64,000 bases of DNA from Capsicum annuum (taxonomy: Eukaryota > Streptophyta > Magnoliopsida > Solanales > Solanaceae): the NCBI RefSeq assembly GCF_002878395.1, contig NC_061118.1, forward strand, positions 127,926,776 to 127,990,775. The letters run 5' to 3'. This document shows positions 34,992 to 47,130 of the stretch, piece after piece; positions within the stretch are counted from its first letter, which is position 1, and every line of letters starts with the position of its first letter. The translations under genes and the position numbers were made by a program. Below the pieces are notes generated by a model. It was not told the origin of the DNA. It saw only the letters and a list, made by a program, of their open reading frames with translations, and made no database searches.

Positions 34992-36638
34992 TGATATTAG
35001 GTGTATTTATGCACTTTAGTGTTGCTATCTTAGCTTATTTAGACTTGTTTTGTCCGTAATTCTTATTATTTATGTAGTGATGATGATATAAATAAGCATG
35101 TAAGTGTTCAAGTGTGTGTTTACACGGTGAAAAGGTATTTTCAAACAAGTTTGGGTTTAAAAGGATCATTTAGTCTAGACGATAAAACTAGTTTTACCAG
35201 CTTGAGTTAGGTGTTGTTCTAGTTGTTTTCGATGGATTCTACTGTGTGTAATGAGTTCCTAATGGTCTTATTATGTAATTATATATGGATAAACTTTTTT
35301 ATAATGTAAAATTTTCAATTGGATTAAGCCAAGAGTCAAAACATAAGTTAAAAACTAATGTGGGCGAGCCCAGTCTTAGCCCGTGTTTTTAGTTCATCGT
35401 TGAGAATGTTGTGTAGTTTTGAGCTATAATATTTGGTGTTTGATCATGTATGATTTTTGATGAGTTGATTATAATTATTTATTGAGGAAATAAAATCTGG
35501 AAAACAAAGGGAAAAAACACCAAAAGGTGTGGAATGGATGACAAAGCAAATGACTTAATGTTGGCATCAAAGGCTAATTCCAGAGAGTTCATACATTTGG
35601 CGCGCTCCTCGGATATCTTCCCACGAGATATGAAATTCCCCATGGACCTATTTCCATATGAAATGCTCTACGACATGTTGTTCTCTCCATATGAAATGCA
35701 ACGTGATGCACCACATATTCCCTACACGTCTTAGAGACTACTACTATATATAGAATAATTAGTACTCATTGTGGAGAACTTTGGAACATCTTTGGAGATT
35801 GAGGAATATGATTCAAACTTTATTTTAGGTTTTACATTCTATAAATTATCTCTTTCATGGTTTTAATCATGCATTCAAGAATCAGGATTACGGTTATGAC
35901 TATTAGTGGTTAAATGCCCTCATTCCAGGGTTAAAACCAAGAACTTGATTACTATCATTATGAATTTATTTTGTTTAATTTTCTTATCATATTTGGTTGT
36001 TTTTTTATCTTTGTTTTAACTATTTTAAAGATTCATGGCCCTTAGAATATATTCATTATCAACCTTTTGATCTTGGGAGGGGGAATAGGAAGATTGAACA
36101 AGGGAATAAACAATGTAGGGTTCTTATTCCTTTATGAAATAAGGAATTTGAATTGGCATCTAAGATAGGGATTTACCTAGAAACATTGCTTAATTCACAT
36201 GTAGGATGATAGCTTTAAAAACTTAATTGGATTATTACATCCCCGCTCAACAATGTAGTTGTAATTTCAAAGCTAGGTAAACTATTAGAGGTTGGGAGAC
36301 CATGATCATGCGTAAACCCTATGAATCAACAACCAAGATAAGCAACTTAACGAATGAAGTTCAATAACTTAGTAGGATTGTTCAAAGTGATTTAACCTTA
36401 GGCTTTATTCTAGTGTTTGTCTTAAATCTTCTTTTTTACGCACTGCTTACTTTAATTTTCGTTTACAACTTTCAAACTCTCTTTTGGTAACACTTTTCAT
36501 CAAGTTAATCTCAATAAGTGAACTAGAATTGAATAGTTGTTGGAACTAGACCCTGTGGGATCGTTACTCGGCCTTCTTTAAGGCCACTATATTACTTGGT
36601 AGACCATGCACACTTGTGTGTGCTCTTGGGTATTATTA
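34992..36638 (+). repeat. C 3' LTR, 1647 bp
   Basis: TGATATTAGGTGTATTTATG to TTGGGTATTATTA; the final CA has mutated to TA. TATA box at 35745-35752. A 66-codon frame (35534-35734) lies upstream of the TATA box and is shared, with one stop, by the 5' LTR. Confidence 0.9.
35745..35752 (+). promoter_or_regulatory. TATA box of C 3' LTR
   Basis: TATATATA, same context as in the 5' LTR. Confidence 0.6.
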
Positions 36639-36643
36639 GTCAA
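36639..36643. repeat. Target duplication, right copy, of element C
   Basis: GTCAA, identical to 28911-28915. Removing C and one copy rejoins the D integrase reading frame. Confidence 0.92.
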
Positions 36644-37258
36644 TAACCACAAAAATGCTATCCCTACCTCTCCTTGTCCTTGGAATCCCCAAAACAAATT
36701 CCATATATATGTCAATCCAAGGGCATAGGGGAGTGGGTAGTGGGATATATAATCCCTGAGGGAGGAGGGAAGATTTGGCACTCCTACAATCCATACATTA
36801 GCCACAAATCCTAGAAAAATCATTGCGTATCTTGGGCCAATAGAATTGTTCCTCTAGGATAACAAGGGTATTTTTAACCCCAAAGTGTCCCATCAAACCA
36901 CCATCATGTGCCTGTCTCAAAATCATTTACACCAAGAACTTGAGGGCGCACACAACCTTATTCCTTTGAAGAAATACCCATCAAACTTGGAATAGGGAGT
37001 GGAAACCCCATCCTTGAGCCATTTTTATCTACCCCATTCCTCACAATCCCAAAAAATAGGGGAAAATGTGGGGTCCTTGGGATACATCATCTTAGGGCTC
37101 TCAAATCCCATCAACTTGGAAGATAAGGTAGAAATAAGCACATGTTTCCTAGATAATGCGTTGGAAACCATATTTTCCTTTCCCTTTTTGTACTGAATGA
37201 TATAAGGGAAGGTTTATAGGAACTCAATATACTTTGCATACCTTTTGTATAGCTTACC
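36644..37258 (-). pseudogene. D integrase, zinc region and first half of core
   Basis: On the minus strand: GLKIP region, [11 protein letters not shown] (zinc Cys pair), [39 protein letters not shown], which runs straight into the element C insertion. The first catalytic Asp (usually in MDF) reads Glu here (MEF). Several stops. It continues at 28910. Confidence 0.88.
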
Positions 37259-38530
37259 TTAGGCCCTAAGTTGTTTCAAGTATTCATGATCTGTTCGGAT
37301 CACAAACTCTTTGGTCCACAAGTAAAGTTGACAATTACCCAAAGTTTGAACCAAGGAGTATAACTCTAGATCATAAGTGGAATTATTTAGGGTTACGTCC
37401 TTAAGCTTCTCACTAAAATAGGAAACAGGTTTAAGATCATGCATTGATATGATACCTATTCCTACTTTACTTGCGTCACATTCAATTTCTAACATCTTAT
37501 CAAAGTTGGGTAATTATAAAAAAGGGGCAGAAATAAGCATTGCCTTTAAGGTTTCAAATGCTTTGGCATTCTCTTCACCTAAATTGAAAAGCTTGTCCTT
37601 TTAGATGACCTCGATCAAGGGATCAGCGATGGTACTAAATTCTTTGACAACCGCCTATAAAAACTAGCCAACCCATGGAAGCTTCGTACTTCACCAATGG
37701 ATTTTAGAGTTGGCCAATTCTTTATAGCGTCTATCTTAGATTCATCAACCTTGACTTCTCTTGAGCTTACAACAAATCCCAAAAACACAACTTTATTCAA
37801 ACCAAAAAGGCATTTCTCAAGATTAGCATACAACTTTTTCTTTCTAAGGACTTCAAACACAGTTTCCAAATGTACAAGATGCTCTTCAAGGAATTTTCTA
37901 TAAATGAGGAAATTATAAAAATGCACCGCAACAAACTTTCAAATAAACAGTTTCATCACATGTTCCATTAACCGCATGAAATTACTATGAGCATTAGTGA
38001 GGCCGAATGGCATGAAAATCCATTCATATTGACCAAATTTGGTCTTGAAGGCGGTCTTCCATTCATCATCCGTTTGCATTCTTATTTGGTGATAGTCACT
38101 CTTAAGATCAATTTTTTGTGAACACACATGAACCATTGAATTATTGAAGCATATCATCCAATAAGGGAATAGGGTGGCGATACTTTACTGTTGTCTTATT
38201 AATGGCTTGGTATTCCACACACATTCAACATGTTCCATCTTTATTTGGCACCAAGAAGACTGGAACCGCATATGGACTTATGATTTCTTTGATGTATCCT
38301 TTGTTGAGAAGTTCTTCAACTTGCCTTTGAAGTTATTTAGTATCCAAAGGGTTGCTTTGATATACCGGTTTGTTAGGAAATTGAGAGCCCGACATGAAGT
38401 CTATTTGATGTTCAATTCCCCAAACTGGGGGTAACCCTCATGGAAGTTCCTTTGGTAACACATCTATAAAATCCTACAAAACTAAGGAAATATAATAGGG
38501 GAAAGAAGAAGTAGATGGGTTGGTATTCAA
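37259..38530 (-). pseudogene. D reverse transcriptase and RNase H
   Basis: RT from about 38430 (EHQIDFMSG, VEELLNKGYIKEIISPYAVP, NKDGTC) through [31 protein letters not shown] and [20 protein letters not shown]. The catalytic YxDD box is destroyed: the segment reads HFYNFLIY, with both Asp lost. KLYANLEKC, VVFLGFVVSS and EVRSFHGLASFYRRL follow. RNase H (37259-37495) keeps its acidic residues: [13 protein letters not shown] and RTDHEYL. Normal Ty3/gypsy order RT-RH-IN. Broken by frameshifts near 37940 and 37610 and by stops. Confidence 0.92.
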
Positions 38531-39340
38531 AACATGAGTTAGAAGAAGAATAGTTGTTTGTCACCATACTCCTTGAAGAGATCCTTCTTCCGAGCCAACA
38601 TCACCATAGGCTCTTTATCCTTTGATTTTGTTACTCCCTCGGCTTCTTGGCCTTCCCTACCCCCAGCTTCCCCTTCTCTCTCCTGCTTTCCTTTTTCCTT
38701 CAACTCCCTCAATTGTCGATGGACTTCATTCACTTGTAATGGTAAGAGAGGGTAGAGTGTGAACTTTCATCCATTGAATTAAAGAGATTATCAGTGGTTC
38801 TTCCATCCTGCTTAGTAGACCTATCATATTTCCATGGCCTTCCCAACAATAAGTGACAATCTTGTATAGGGATTACATCACAAAGAACTTCATCTTGTTT
38901 GTTTCCTACCTTGAACTAAATCACAACTTGCCGCATTACCTTTAATTCTCCACATTCATTCGAACATTGGAGTTTTTAAGGACTTGCATGTGTAGTTGTG
39001 GCAATCTTCAAAAAATCAACCATGGTGGCACTTGCAACATTTTTAAAACTTCCACTATGAATAACCATTGAGCACATACCTCCTTTAATATGGCATTTGG
39101 TATGTAAAAGATTGTCCATTTGACTAGGATCATCCAAAGAACTATTAACCATGACTCATCTTACGAAAAAGTTTGGCACTTCAAGCTCACCACCTTGCAG
39201 CCAAGTGTTTTCTTTATCTCCATATTATTGTATCTCATCTTGTAATTTCTCTCCATCTTGAGACTTGTCATCATTCTCATCCGATTCTAATCCTACCTCT
39301 TCTCTAAGATAATACAATTTCCTTTCCCTAAGGATCACAT
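38531..39340 (-). pseudogene. D protease and protease-RT linker
   Basis: Protease region on the minus strand around 39030-39110: TKCHIKGGMCSMVIHSGSFKNVAS. The usual catalytic Asp in IDGGS is His here, so it would be inactive. A charged linker follows (KEKGKQEREGEAGGREG...KDLFKEYGDKQ), typical of this pol type. Many stops. Confidence 0.8.
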
Positions 39341-40225
39341 TTCTTTGATTTTGACATTCATTTACCTTGTGGCCCTACCCTTGACATTTTAAGCTTTGGA
39401 ATACCTTATAATTTGATGTAGGATACTTATTACCTTCATGTATTGGAGGATATTTTTGGACAACCTTGGTCTCGGGTTATTTAGCATTGGATGGGTGATA
39501 TTTGTTCTTGTGTCAACTAGAGGATGATTAAGCAAATTCTGGGTTCTTATGCCAGCCCAAGGATGATTTATGACCCTTTAAATTTAAAACGATTTCTCCT
39601 TGATATCCCTTTTAATTTCTAAGGATACTTAGAAGATACCTTCTATAGTCTCAAATATGTGAAGGTTGATGCGTTAGGAAATGTCTTTGTTCAACCCAAC
39701 CTTGAACCGTATGATGTCATAATTTACTTTCTCTCCTCAATGATCAAGCTTTAAAATCAATTATTGTAACTCATCATAGTAAGCCATGACACTCTTTCTA
39801 CCTTGTCTCGAGTTGTATAATTTGGCAAGGAGTTGACGCCTATAACTCTCTTGTAAGTACCAATGCCTCATAATTCCATTCAACCTATACAATGGAGGGG
39901 GTTCTCCCTCATTAAATTCATTCTTAAACCTTTTGACATACTCGAACCCTATGTTGGAATAACCTTAAAAGTGAGCTATAGCACAGCAAATCTTCTTTTC
40001 TTTGGTGAGATCATTAACTTGGATTATTCTTTCACAAGAGGACTCCCATAAATGATACACTTTGAAATTACTCTCACCTTTGAAAATTGGAAGACCAACC
40101 TTGATGGAATTGATTCCCACATCTCTGTCTTAGGGTCGGCTTCCCAAATTCCCTATAGCATAAGGCATTGCACTAAATTTTCCTCCTTGACCTTGAAATT
40201 TGCTTTGATCCATACGTCTATCTCT
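39341..40225 (-). pseudogene. D gag, C-terminal part
   Basis: From the inversion junction at 40225 leftwards: RRMDQSKFQGQ, AMPYAIGNLG, then the Gag core (EYVKRFKNEFNEGE, ESYRRQLLAKLYN, GRKSVMAYYDELQ, YDIIRFKVGLNKDI). A zinc knuckle follows at about 39351-39401 (CQG.GHKVNEC; first Cys lost, one stop). About 92% identical by eye to the antisense copy at 51604-52460. Its N-terminal part is at 53969-54542. Confidence 0.85.
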
Positions 40226-40830
40226 TACTTTGAACTTCACCTCCCCTATTTTTATATCAACAATGACTCTTCCAATGGGTAAGAAAGGTTTACCAAGGAT
40301 GATGGGTACCTCTTGGTCCAATTCACAATCCAGATCCATAAAGTTTGTCCAAAGTATATATTTGTCCACCTTGACTAAAACATCTGAAAAAACTCGGGTC
40401 GATCTCTTGATCGACCGATCAACCATTAAGAGTCTCATTGATGTCGGGGTTAGTGCATCCAATCTAAGCTTCTTATAGATAGAAAAAGTCATGAGGTTGT
40501 ACATGCACCAAGGTCACATAGAGCTCTTGAAAAGAAATGTGTTCCGATGGTACAAGGGATGTTGAAAACTCTGGGGTCTTCCTTTTTTTCCGCAACCCTG
40601 CTACTAATAATAATAGTGCAACCATGGCTGACTTCAATTGTGTCACCTTCGATGAGATTCTTCTTTGACATAAACTTTTTCATGATCTTAGAATATCTCA
40701 AAATCTAGGATATATATGGAAATATTGCTATTCTTGGTCATAAATTTCTTGACTTTGTCACTCTCCTCTTTGTAATGCAATCTTTGCGGAAATGGAGGAG
40801 GGACTTAGACTATGGGACTCGCATCATTTT
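40226..40830 (-). pseudogene. B protease, unit 2, N-terminal and middle part
   Basis: Minus strand: KFMSKKNLIEGDTIEVSHGC, VAEKKEDPRVFNIPCTIGTH, active-site LCDLGAC (Asp kept), then after a frameshift FSIYKKLRLDALTPTSMRLL, VLVKVDKYILWTNFMDLDC, EVPIILGKPFLPIGRVIVDI and GEVKFKV. The frame then runs into D gag at 40225, so a 124-codon ORF (40130-40504) is a chimera made by the inversion. The true end is at 54543-54668. Confidence 0.87.
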
Positions 40831-42255
40831 ATGCCTTCTCATTCTCAACTTCTATCGATTCCTTTTCATTGTCTTCCTCTTCATGAGATTTTAGTGGTAC
40901 ACTTTTTGGCTTAACCTTAGGCACTTTTTTACACGAATTTTCTATCAAGGTATCACTAAGGGTCCTTCCACTTCTAGTGACTATTGCTAAAACTTGACGA
41001 CCGCCCCACTTGGCCTAGCATTTATTTGAATGAAAATTTGCCCAATTTAAGTTCCTAATTATTTGATGGAGGTAGAGTGAGACACCACAGTTTGGGAGAG
41101 TTGTGAGAAATCTCTTTTATTTTGCCAATCATTTTGTCTGTTCCTTCCACCTTCATTAAAATTTTTGAAAAACATCTTTGGATTTGTACTTATCGAGGTC
41201 AATAGAAATTGGATCTTTGTTCTTTGCCCGATCATATGGAGGTACATAGAACTTATAGTCATGGTCTCTATCTCTTCAATCACGTTCATAATCTTTCAGG
41301 CCTTGATTCCCGTGTTGCCTTTGATAGGTAGGGCGGAAACCCACCGTATAGTTTGCCAATTATTGAATCTCCTCATTAATTATTTTAGAATTTTTATCAT
41401 CTACATAGATTTTTGATACCATGACATTCACCTCTTTTTCAGGTGCGCCCTTCACATGTTTTGTAAAAAGCTCTACTCATGTCATCATCTTAGCTATGTT
41501 CTCCTCTTACTCTTTATCTCTTTTACTTTGTTCCTTGTCAACCAAGGATGAAGTGGGAGAACTCTTAGGGACCACGGCATCTCGGGTGTGCCATCCTCGG
41601 TTTTTCTTGGTAACCTCCTCAAGCAAATTCATTTCAGCATGATAATGCAACTTCAAAAAAGAGCACCCCACAACATTGTCCACCACGGTTTTGTTGAGTG
41701 GGTCAAGGGCACGGTAGAAAATTTATAGAAGCATATTCTCTGGGACCTCGTGGTTTAGAGATTTCATTATTTTTCCATTGAATCTCTCCCACACTATATA
41801 AAAGGTCTCTCCATTCAGTTGCCTAAAGTTGATGATTTCCTACATCAATTAAAGCATTTTGAACATTAGGACTACTGGTCAAGAAAGATTTTAGTGAGTT
41901 CATCATATAACGTGATAGACCCAACCGAAAGAGATCAGAGTCATAATACCACCTCTCCCATTAGATAAAATGGGAAAAGGCAAAGCCGAATTGACTCTTG
42001 GGTTATGTGCGCCATATTAAGGGTTGTCACACCTTTACAAAATTCTTCAAATAAAGGTTTATGTCCTCATAAGCTCGCCCCCCCCAAAAGTCCATTCATT
42101 TGCAAAATGTGCAATATGACGCTTGTGACATGCAAGATACCATTCCCATGAGTTGGTGGGATCAGGATGGAACTTAAATTACCAATGTCATTGAGTTGCC
42201 CCTCCTCATTAATATGGCCAACAAAAGACCCGTCTTGACTAGCATTGTCTCTCAT
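40831..42255 (-). pseudogene. B gag, unit 2
   Basis: Starts at ATG 42255 (MRDNASQDGSFVGHINEEGQ). Fragments match the B gag at 58910: RAYEDINLYLKNFVKVC, the MREV segment near 41930, and KILMKVEGTDKMIGKIKEIS near 41150, in several frames. Athila-type Gag by comparison within the window and with remembered relatives. Heavily shifted. Confidence 0.8.
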
Positions 42256-42380
42256 GGTTCCGTGTTGCTATGTAAATCACCTATAACAAAATTCAAAAAC
42301 AAAAACCAAAATAAATACACACCAATATGGATATACCCTGAGTAAGAAACAACACCGTACAACTAAAAACTAAATTTAAC

Positions 42381-42398
42381 TCCCCATCAATGATGCTA
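42381..42398 (-). promoter_or_regulatory. Decayed tRNA-Asp-type primer-binding site, B unit 2
   Basis: 12 of 18 bases on the minus strand, 3 bases from the LTR end. Confidence 0.6.
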
Positions 42399-42401
42399 TT
42401 T

Positions 42402-43846
42402 TGATAATGCTCACCTATGCCATATAAAATGGTAGAGAGTAGTTGTTGTCAATATCCATACTTACGTTGAGGTCGAATCCATAAGTATTGAAAGATAGAG
42501 TTCTAGTATTGTGGGTAATTAAGACCAACTAAGATAATACCTGAAGTGTTAGTAAAGTAAATTGCATAATTCGAAATTGGGGGTGGGGGATGGGGGTGGG
42601 GTTTCTATATTATGGGATAGTGTATATCGTAATAACTTGATTTCACAAACTAAGAAACAAACTTTGATTTAAATTGGATACTTGATGGATCTTGGGATCA
42701 TGTATACCTAAGGTAAACTGAGGTGTGGGTGTATGAGATTTGATGCATATGCTAATAAACTCCTAATGTAGTAGGCTAGGTCTAGGGCCCTTGAGGCTAA
42801 TTTCTCAATAAAACCTCAAGGATTTCAATTTTTGACCCTATCGTGTAACTAACAATTGTGAAAATCATATTCACCCACTACCTCAATTAAGGCATCCCTA
42901 TTTCAAGGTGATACCCCAGGCAAAATCAACCACAAATCACCTTTCTATCAACGATAGTGAAAATGAGTAGATTTAACCCAACAATTGTATACTATTGCCT
43001 TGGTTCCTACATCCCTCTTTCAAGAATAATGAGGGTTCTTAAGATTCACTCAAACCCCTCTTTCAAGGATGGTTTGGGATTTCAAGAAATTGGAGTTTTC
43101 ACTAAAAAAACCATTAAGGTATTTGGGGTTTTCACCCACAAATCCTAACCAATTAAATCAATAAATAGTATAACCGATTATTATCTAACTAGCATGTTCA
43201 AAAATCCATCACAACCAATAACTAATATACACCTTAGTTCAATGTAATCTCAAGACTAAAAGATATAGCTACTTATGAAGAAAAGAGAGAAACAAATACC
43301 AAATGGATTGTTCAAAGCATCCATTCTTCATAAATGTAAGAATCAAAGTCTTCAAAATTTTTTTTACAATTATTGCCCAATTTAGGTTTTTAATTTCAAA
43401 TTTAAAGTATTTCTAGTCTCTAGAATTGCCATTATGGGAAAGGGTTTTAAGCTATTAAAGGATTTGGGGTCAACTATTAAAATTGCCACTGACCTAAATC
43501 CTGTGTGACTGCATTCTCACCAAATTTGCCACGATTGCGTCTACCGTGATTGTGTGTAAATCAATGTGATCTCGGCTACTGACCATCTTGACTATCCGCT
43601 ATCACGGACCTCAGGCCGCGACCACGGTAACTTAGGCCTGCTTCCGTTATAGTTCTTCCAACTACACTTCCTTTCTCTTCCTTTGATCCATTTCAGCTCA
43701 AGTCTACATCATTCCATCTTATAACCTGTATGCCTGCAAAATATGGATATTAGTGTATTTAATCATAAATGGGTATCTTTTATTCATTTGAAAAAAGGTA
43801 ATGTGCACGACTGTCAAGCATAAATGAGCTAAAAATTCACCGCTCA
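42402..43846 (-). repeat. B LTR between units 1 and 2, 1445 bp, complete
   Basis: On the minus strand from TGAGCGGTGAATTTTTAGC to GAGCATTATCA. A polypurine tract lies before it (43851-43867) and a primer-binding site after it. It stands between two B internal regions, so it is shared by neighbouring units as in family A. GATC/CG cluster at 43495-43625; G-rich tract at 42579-42601. Confidence 0.88.
42579..42601 (+). other. Potential G-quadruplex in B LTR (antisense strand)
   Basis: Four runs of 4-5 G separated by one or two bases (GGGGGTGGGGGATGGGGG, then TGGGG). Sister LTRs have shorter runs at the same place (22959 and 50661), so the tract has expanded here. Confidence 0.7.
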
Positions 43847-45690
43847 TATATACCCCCACCTTAAAGCTTGTCTTGTCCTCAAGCAACACTAACCATTATC
43901 ATAAGACTATGTGTATTTATGCCCACATTGAATGACCTAAATGATTATTATGACTTTAAGCTTAGTTGATACCACAATTTAGCTCTTCAAACATGGACAA
44001 AACTATTTCCAAAACACCCCTCAACATAGAATGTGCTTTTTTAAGGATGCGGGAGACTTTAAAGAGCAACTATGCAACAATTACTAATACTCTAAAATTG
44101 AATCCTTTTTTACCCATATTACATTATACTTCTTTTGCCCTATTTTTTGGGAGATGACAAAATTACCCATCTAGAGTTATTTACATGTCTCCTCACGAGA
44201 AAGAAAATTTCACAAACCAAGTCATCAATTATGCAATAAGGAATTTAAGTGTAGAACAATCTCTCTCTTTCTTAAGAAATTTCAATGCTTACAAATACCA
44301 TGCCATAGGCTTGCCCCTATTTTCAATCCCCACTACAATGAAAATACAAGGTTGGGAATCACAAATGGATTTTTGTGCTTGTAACGTAGGTTTGGAGTAG
44401 GGCAGGATATCTTTTAGGGACAACATGGCTAAACCTTCCTTTAACATCTACCTCACACTATTTCATCCAACTTCTTGGTCAAGGACCACTTCTTTTGTTT
44501 TCACTCTTTACGCATGTACTTACTATTTACATTCATGGATCACCAGTTTTTCTTTTCATTTCTTTTTCTTGCATCCTTCGTGCTTCTCTTTCCTTTGTCG
44601 GGTCTTTACCCCTTTTTATTCAATTGATCCTAATACTTAAACTCACAAGCACTTATAACTTCGTGGCCCAAAGTTCCCATTTTCAATCATCACCACCACT
44701 AACTTAGGCTTTTAGCCTTAAATTATAATTTTAAGTTCAAAGACGGTAGGGTTGAAAAGAAGGATAAGGACTGAAAGGTGATATGTAATATGTTTGCCAA
44801 CAGAAGGTCTAAAGGTTCATAGTGGGTGACTAGGGATAAAAACTATGCAAGGGTAGGCATTTTAGGCTAAAGTGGACTTTAATTGTCACAAAGATGGCCT
44901 AAGAACATCTCCCGAACCAAGTTGAATAAAAATTGTCCTTGAGAGACTAGTGAGTATATTTCTAGATGGTACAAGTACACATGAGATTTGGACAAATACG
45001 CTCACCACACACGACATGTAAAATTTGCGAAGGAGGTTTAATTGTCCCTTCTTCTAGAGACAAAAAGAGGATTTTTTTTTCTAATTTTCACTAGTTAAAA
45101 TTTTTTATTCATAAAAAGTGAAAAATATTTTCCACAACATTGCTCACATCTATGCCCTCAATTTTTTAAAATATTTTTGATGGAGGGGGGTGTTTACTTT
45201 GCTTGGACACCATGCATGATTTGCTGATTATGGCACCAACCCAAGTCTTTATATTATATTGTGATTTTCATACGGGCCGACTAACTGTATGGCTATTCTA
45301 TATTCACCATCGATATAAATGCTATTCCAAAATCCGATATGCTATAAGTACTCAGACTTCCCTTGCATTTATGACTTTGATTCCATGGGTACTCAGACTT
45401 TCCCTGCATTCATTTGTTAAAACCTAAACACAATGCTTTTCCCATAAGAATTCCATTACTCAATCTATCATAGAGAAAAGCTCATCTGATATTTCCATAA
45501 GATAACTAAAAAAAATTTAAATCTAAGAACAAAATAACTAATCCATGCAAATGTGGACACCATCAAAGTTCCTGAATATTGCAACCCAAGTCGTCAAAAA
45601 GAAAAACAAGAAAATTATAAAGAAATATTAATAATATAATCCTATATCAAATGAATATGGAGATAGGCACCCCGAACTAAAGAGGTGGTA
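43847..45690 (-). other. B unit 1, 3' internal region and polypurine tract
   Basis: Complement of the region at 24590-26464 and 57079-58680. GCTTTAAGGTGGGGGTA on the minus strand (43851-43867) is the polypurine tract. The + strand frames here are antisense and unsupported. Confidence 0.75.
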
Positions 45691-47130
45691 GTGTCCTCAC
45701 TGCATAAACAATCAATTTTATAGAGAGATAAGGGTTCTCCCTGAAATCGTATCAAGTGTTGTTCTCACTCTAAGACTTTACATTATCATCAGCCTACTCA
45801 GTACCAGACAACTCAGTTGAGGCCTCTTATCACTCTCCACTCTGAATGAAGGAAGTCGATCATGGGGTTTTAGGACCTCCAAAAGGCCATTCACCCCTTT
45901 CAATATCTTGTTAAAGAACCTATCTCTCTTCTTCTCCCTTATGGTCATCTTTTGATGTTCAACTTGTAGATTATGATATGATTCCATTAAGGATGAGTAG
46001 GCTTTCTCAAGCCTAGTAATGGTAGATCCCTTTTTCTTATGTTCGTCTTAATAACTTGCATAATTGTCCTTTCACACGTATAAATGTCGAATGGGGGAGG
46101 GCTCTCCCAGTCCCCGAGGTAAACCTAACATGAGTTCCTTAATGGCCACAATATCAAATCTAATATCCTCAAGAGTCCCAGTAGTGGATGGCTTACAAGA
46201 CTCAAGCTCCTTGCATGTTGACTTTTCCAAGTCGAACTTTCTCTTCTTATTTTTACTTAGTGTGCCCTTACCTAAAATTTTCAAAGGATAGAAGGGGGTA
46301 CTAGGGAGCACCCAAGTGTCTCTGGATTATCCTTAACCCCAGCTCTCTTAAAAAGCTCTGTAATCAAAGAGGGGAAGAAGAGATGCGTACCACCTTGGTT
46401 CTTCACGAACTTCATATTCGAGACCACATGCTGACCAATATTCAAGGAAATATCATCTAAAATACAAGCGACCATCCAGAACTGCAAGTCGGGGATTGAT
46501 ATCATATGGGTTCAAAGGGAGACTTGGCTACATATTATGTTCAACCAATTTGTCCAAGAAAAGTAAAGTCATTCATTTAGATGTTACTCTTGGTTTTCTC
46601 CTATAAGACCTCTTTTCCGAGATGCAATATTTATTCCAATCAAATTCTCGGGTCACACCCATTTTCTTAAAAATCAACCATGTTTACATTTAGGAGCACG
46701 TAGATATCATTAATTTACTCCGCCCTAAAGTTCACCGTTTTACCTTGGATTTTGATAGTCATGTTCGATGGCTATGAGAAAGACACTATACTAAGTTTGA
46801 CATAGAATTCACTGACCCATTGCTCATTTTCATTAATCAGATCCGGGGTAAGACACCACCACCTGTAGCCTCAAACCCATCATGAAATGCCAAAATCTTT
46901 TCTGGAACCTTATTTGAACATATTCCTCTCTCCGAGAGTAGGTTTGTCCTCAAAAAATTACCATAGTAGTGCTTGTGGCACTCAAATGCCATGAATTAGA
47001 TATGGTCATATTTGTCCATGACATTATCTTAAAAAAAGCATACACACACCACCATCATTAACATTTTTGTGCACAAGTATTCTATGTTACTCACCAAAGC
47101 CCATTAGTAACTGCTTCGTGGTGTTCATGA
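45691..47130 (-). pseudogene. B 3' ORF, unit 1 (plant transposon-type domain), broken
   Basis: Minus strand. A short first exon-like piece ends at 47095 and is followed by a candidate intron (47094-47029). The domain then runs: ENEQWVSEFYVKLSIVSFS, NMTIKIQGKTVNF, WMVACILDDISLNIGQHVVS, GGTHLFFPSLITELFKRAGV, YPLKILGKGTLSKNKKRKFD, IVAIKELMLGLPRGLGEPS. An acidic tail lies near 45820. The layout resembles the putative plant transposon protein family (Pfam Transposase_32) from memory. It occupies the env-like position after gag-pro. The function is unknown. There are many frameshifts; the part from 46505 to 46072 is best kept. Confidence 0.78.

Larger units (their letters stand above)
28916..36638 (+). 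mobile_element. Element C: complete gag-pro LTR retrotransposon without pol
   Basis: Two LTRs, a tRNA-Asp-type primer-binding site, gag with knuckle, an aspartic protease, the conserved post-ORF element, a polypurine tract and a perfect 5-bp target duplication. After the protease about 1.7 kb of non-coding DNA follows; no RT, RNase H or integrase is seen. The element is Athila-like by its gag and protease but non-autonomous. It interrupts the D integrase between VVID and RFSKM. Confidence 0.9.
27545..40225 (-). mobile_element. Element D (Ty3/gypsy), 3' two-thirds, minus strand
   Basis: Reading leftwards from 40225: gag C-terminal part, protease, RT, RNase H, integrase, polypurine tract, 3' LTR. 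Element C (28916-36638) is nested in the integrase. The 5' LTR, primer-binding site and gag N-terminal part are at 50853-54542 in the opposite orientation, separated by the inversion. The pol resembles Reina/CRM-type chromoviruses from memory. No chromodomain is visible at the C-terminus, so the clade is unsettled. Confidence 0.85.

Noticed and set aside
40489..40701. Separate small gene on the minus strand
   Set aside because: It is the N-terminal part of the B protease (DLGAC active site), interrupted by a frameshift.
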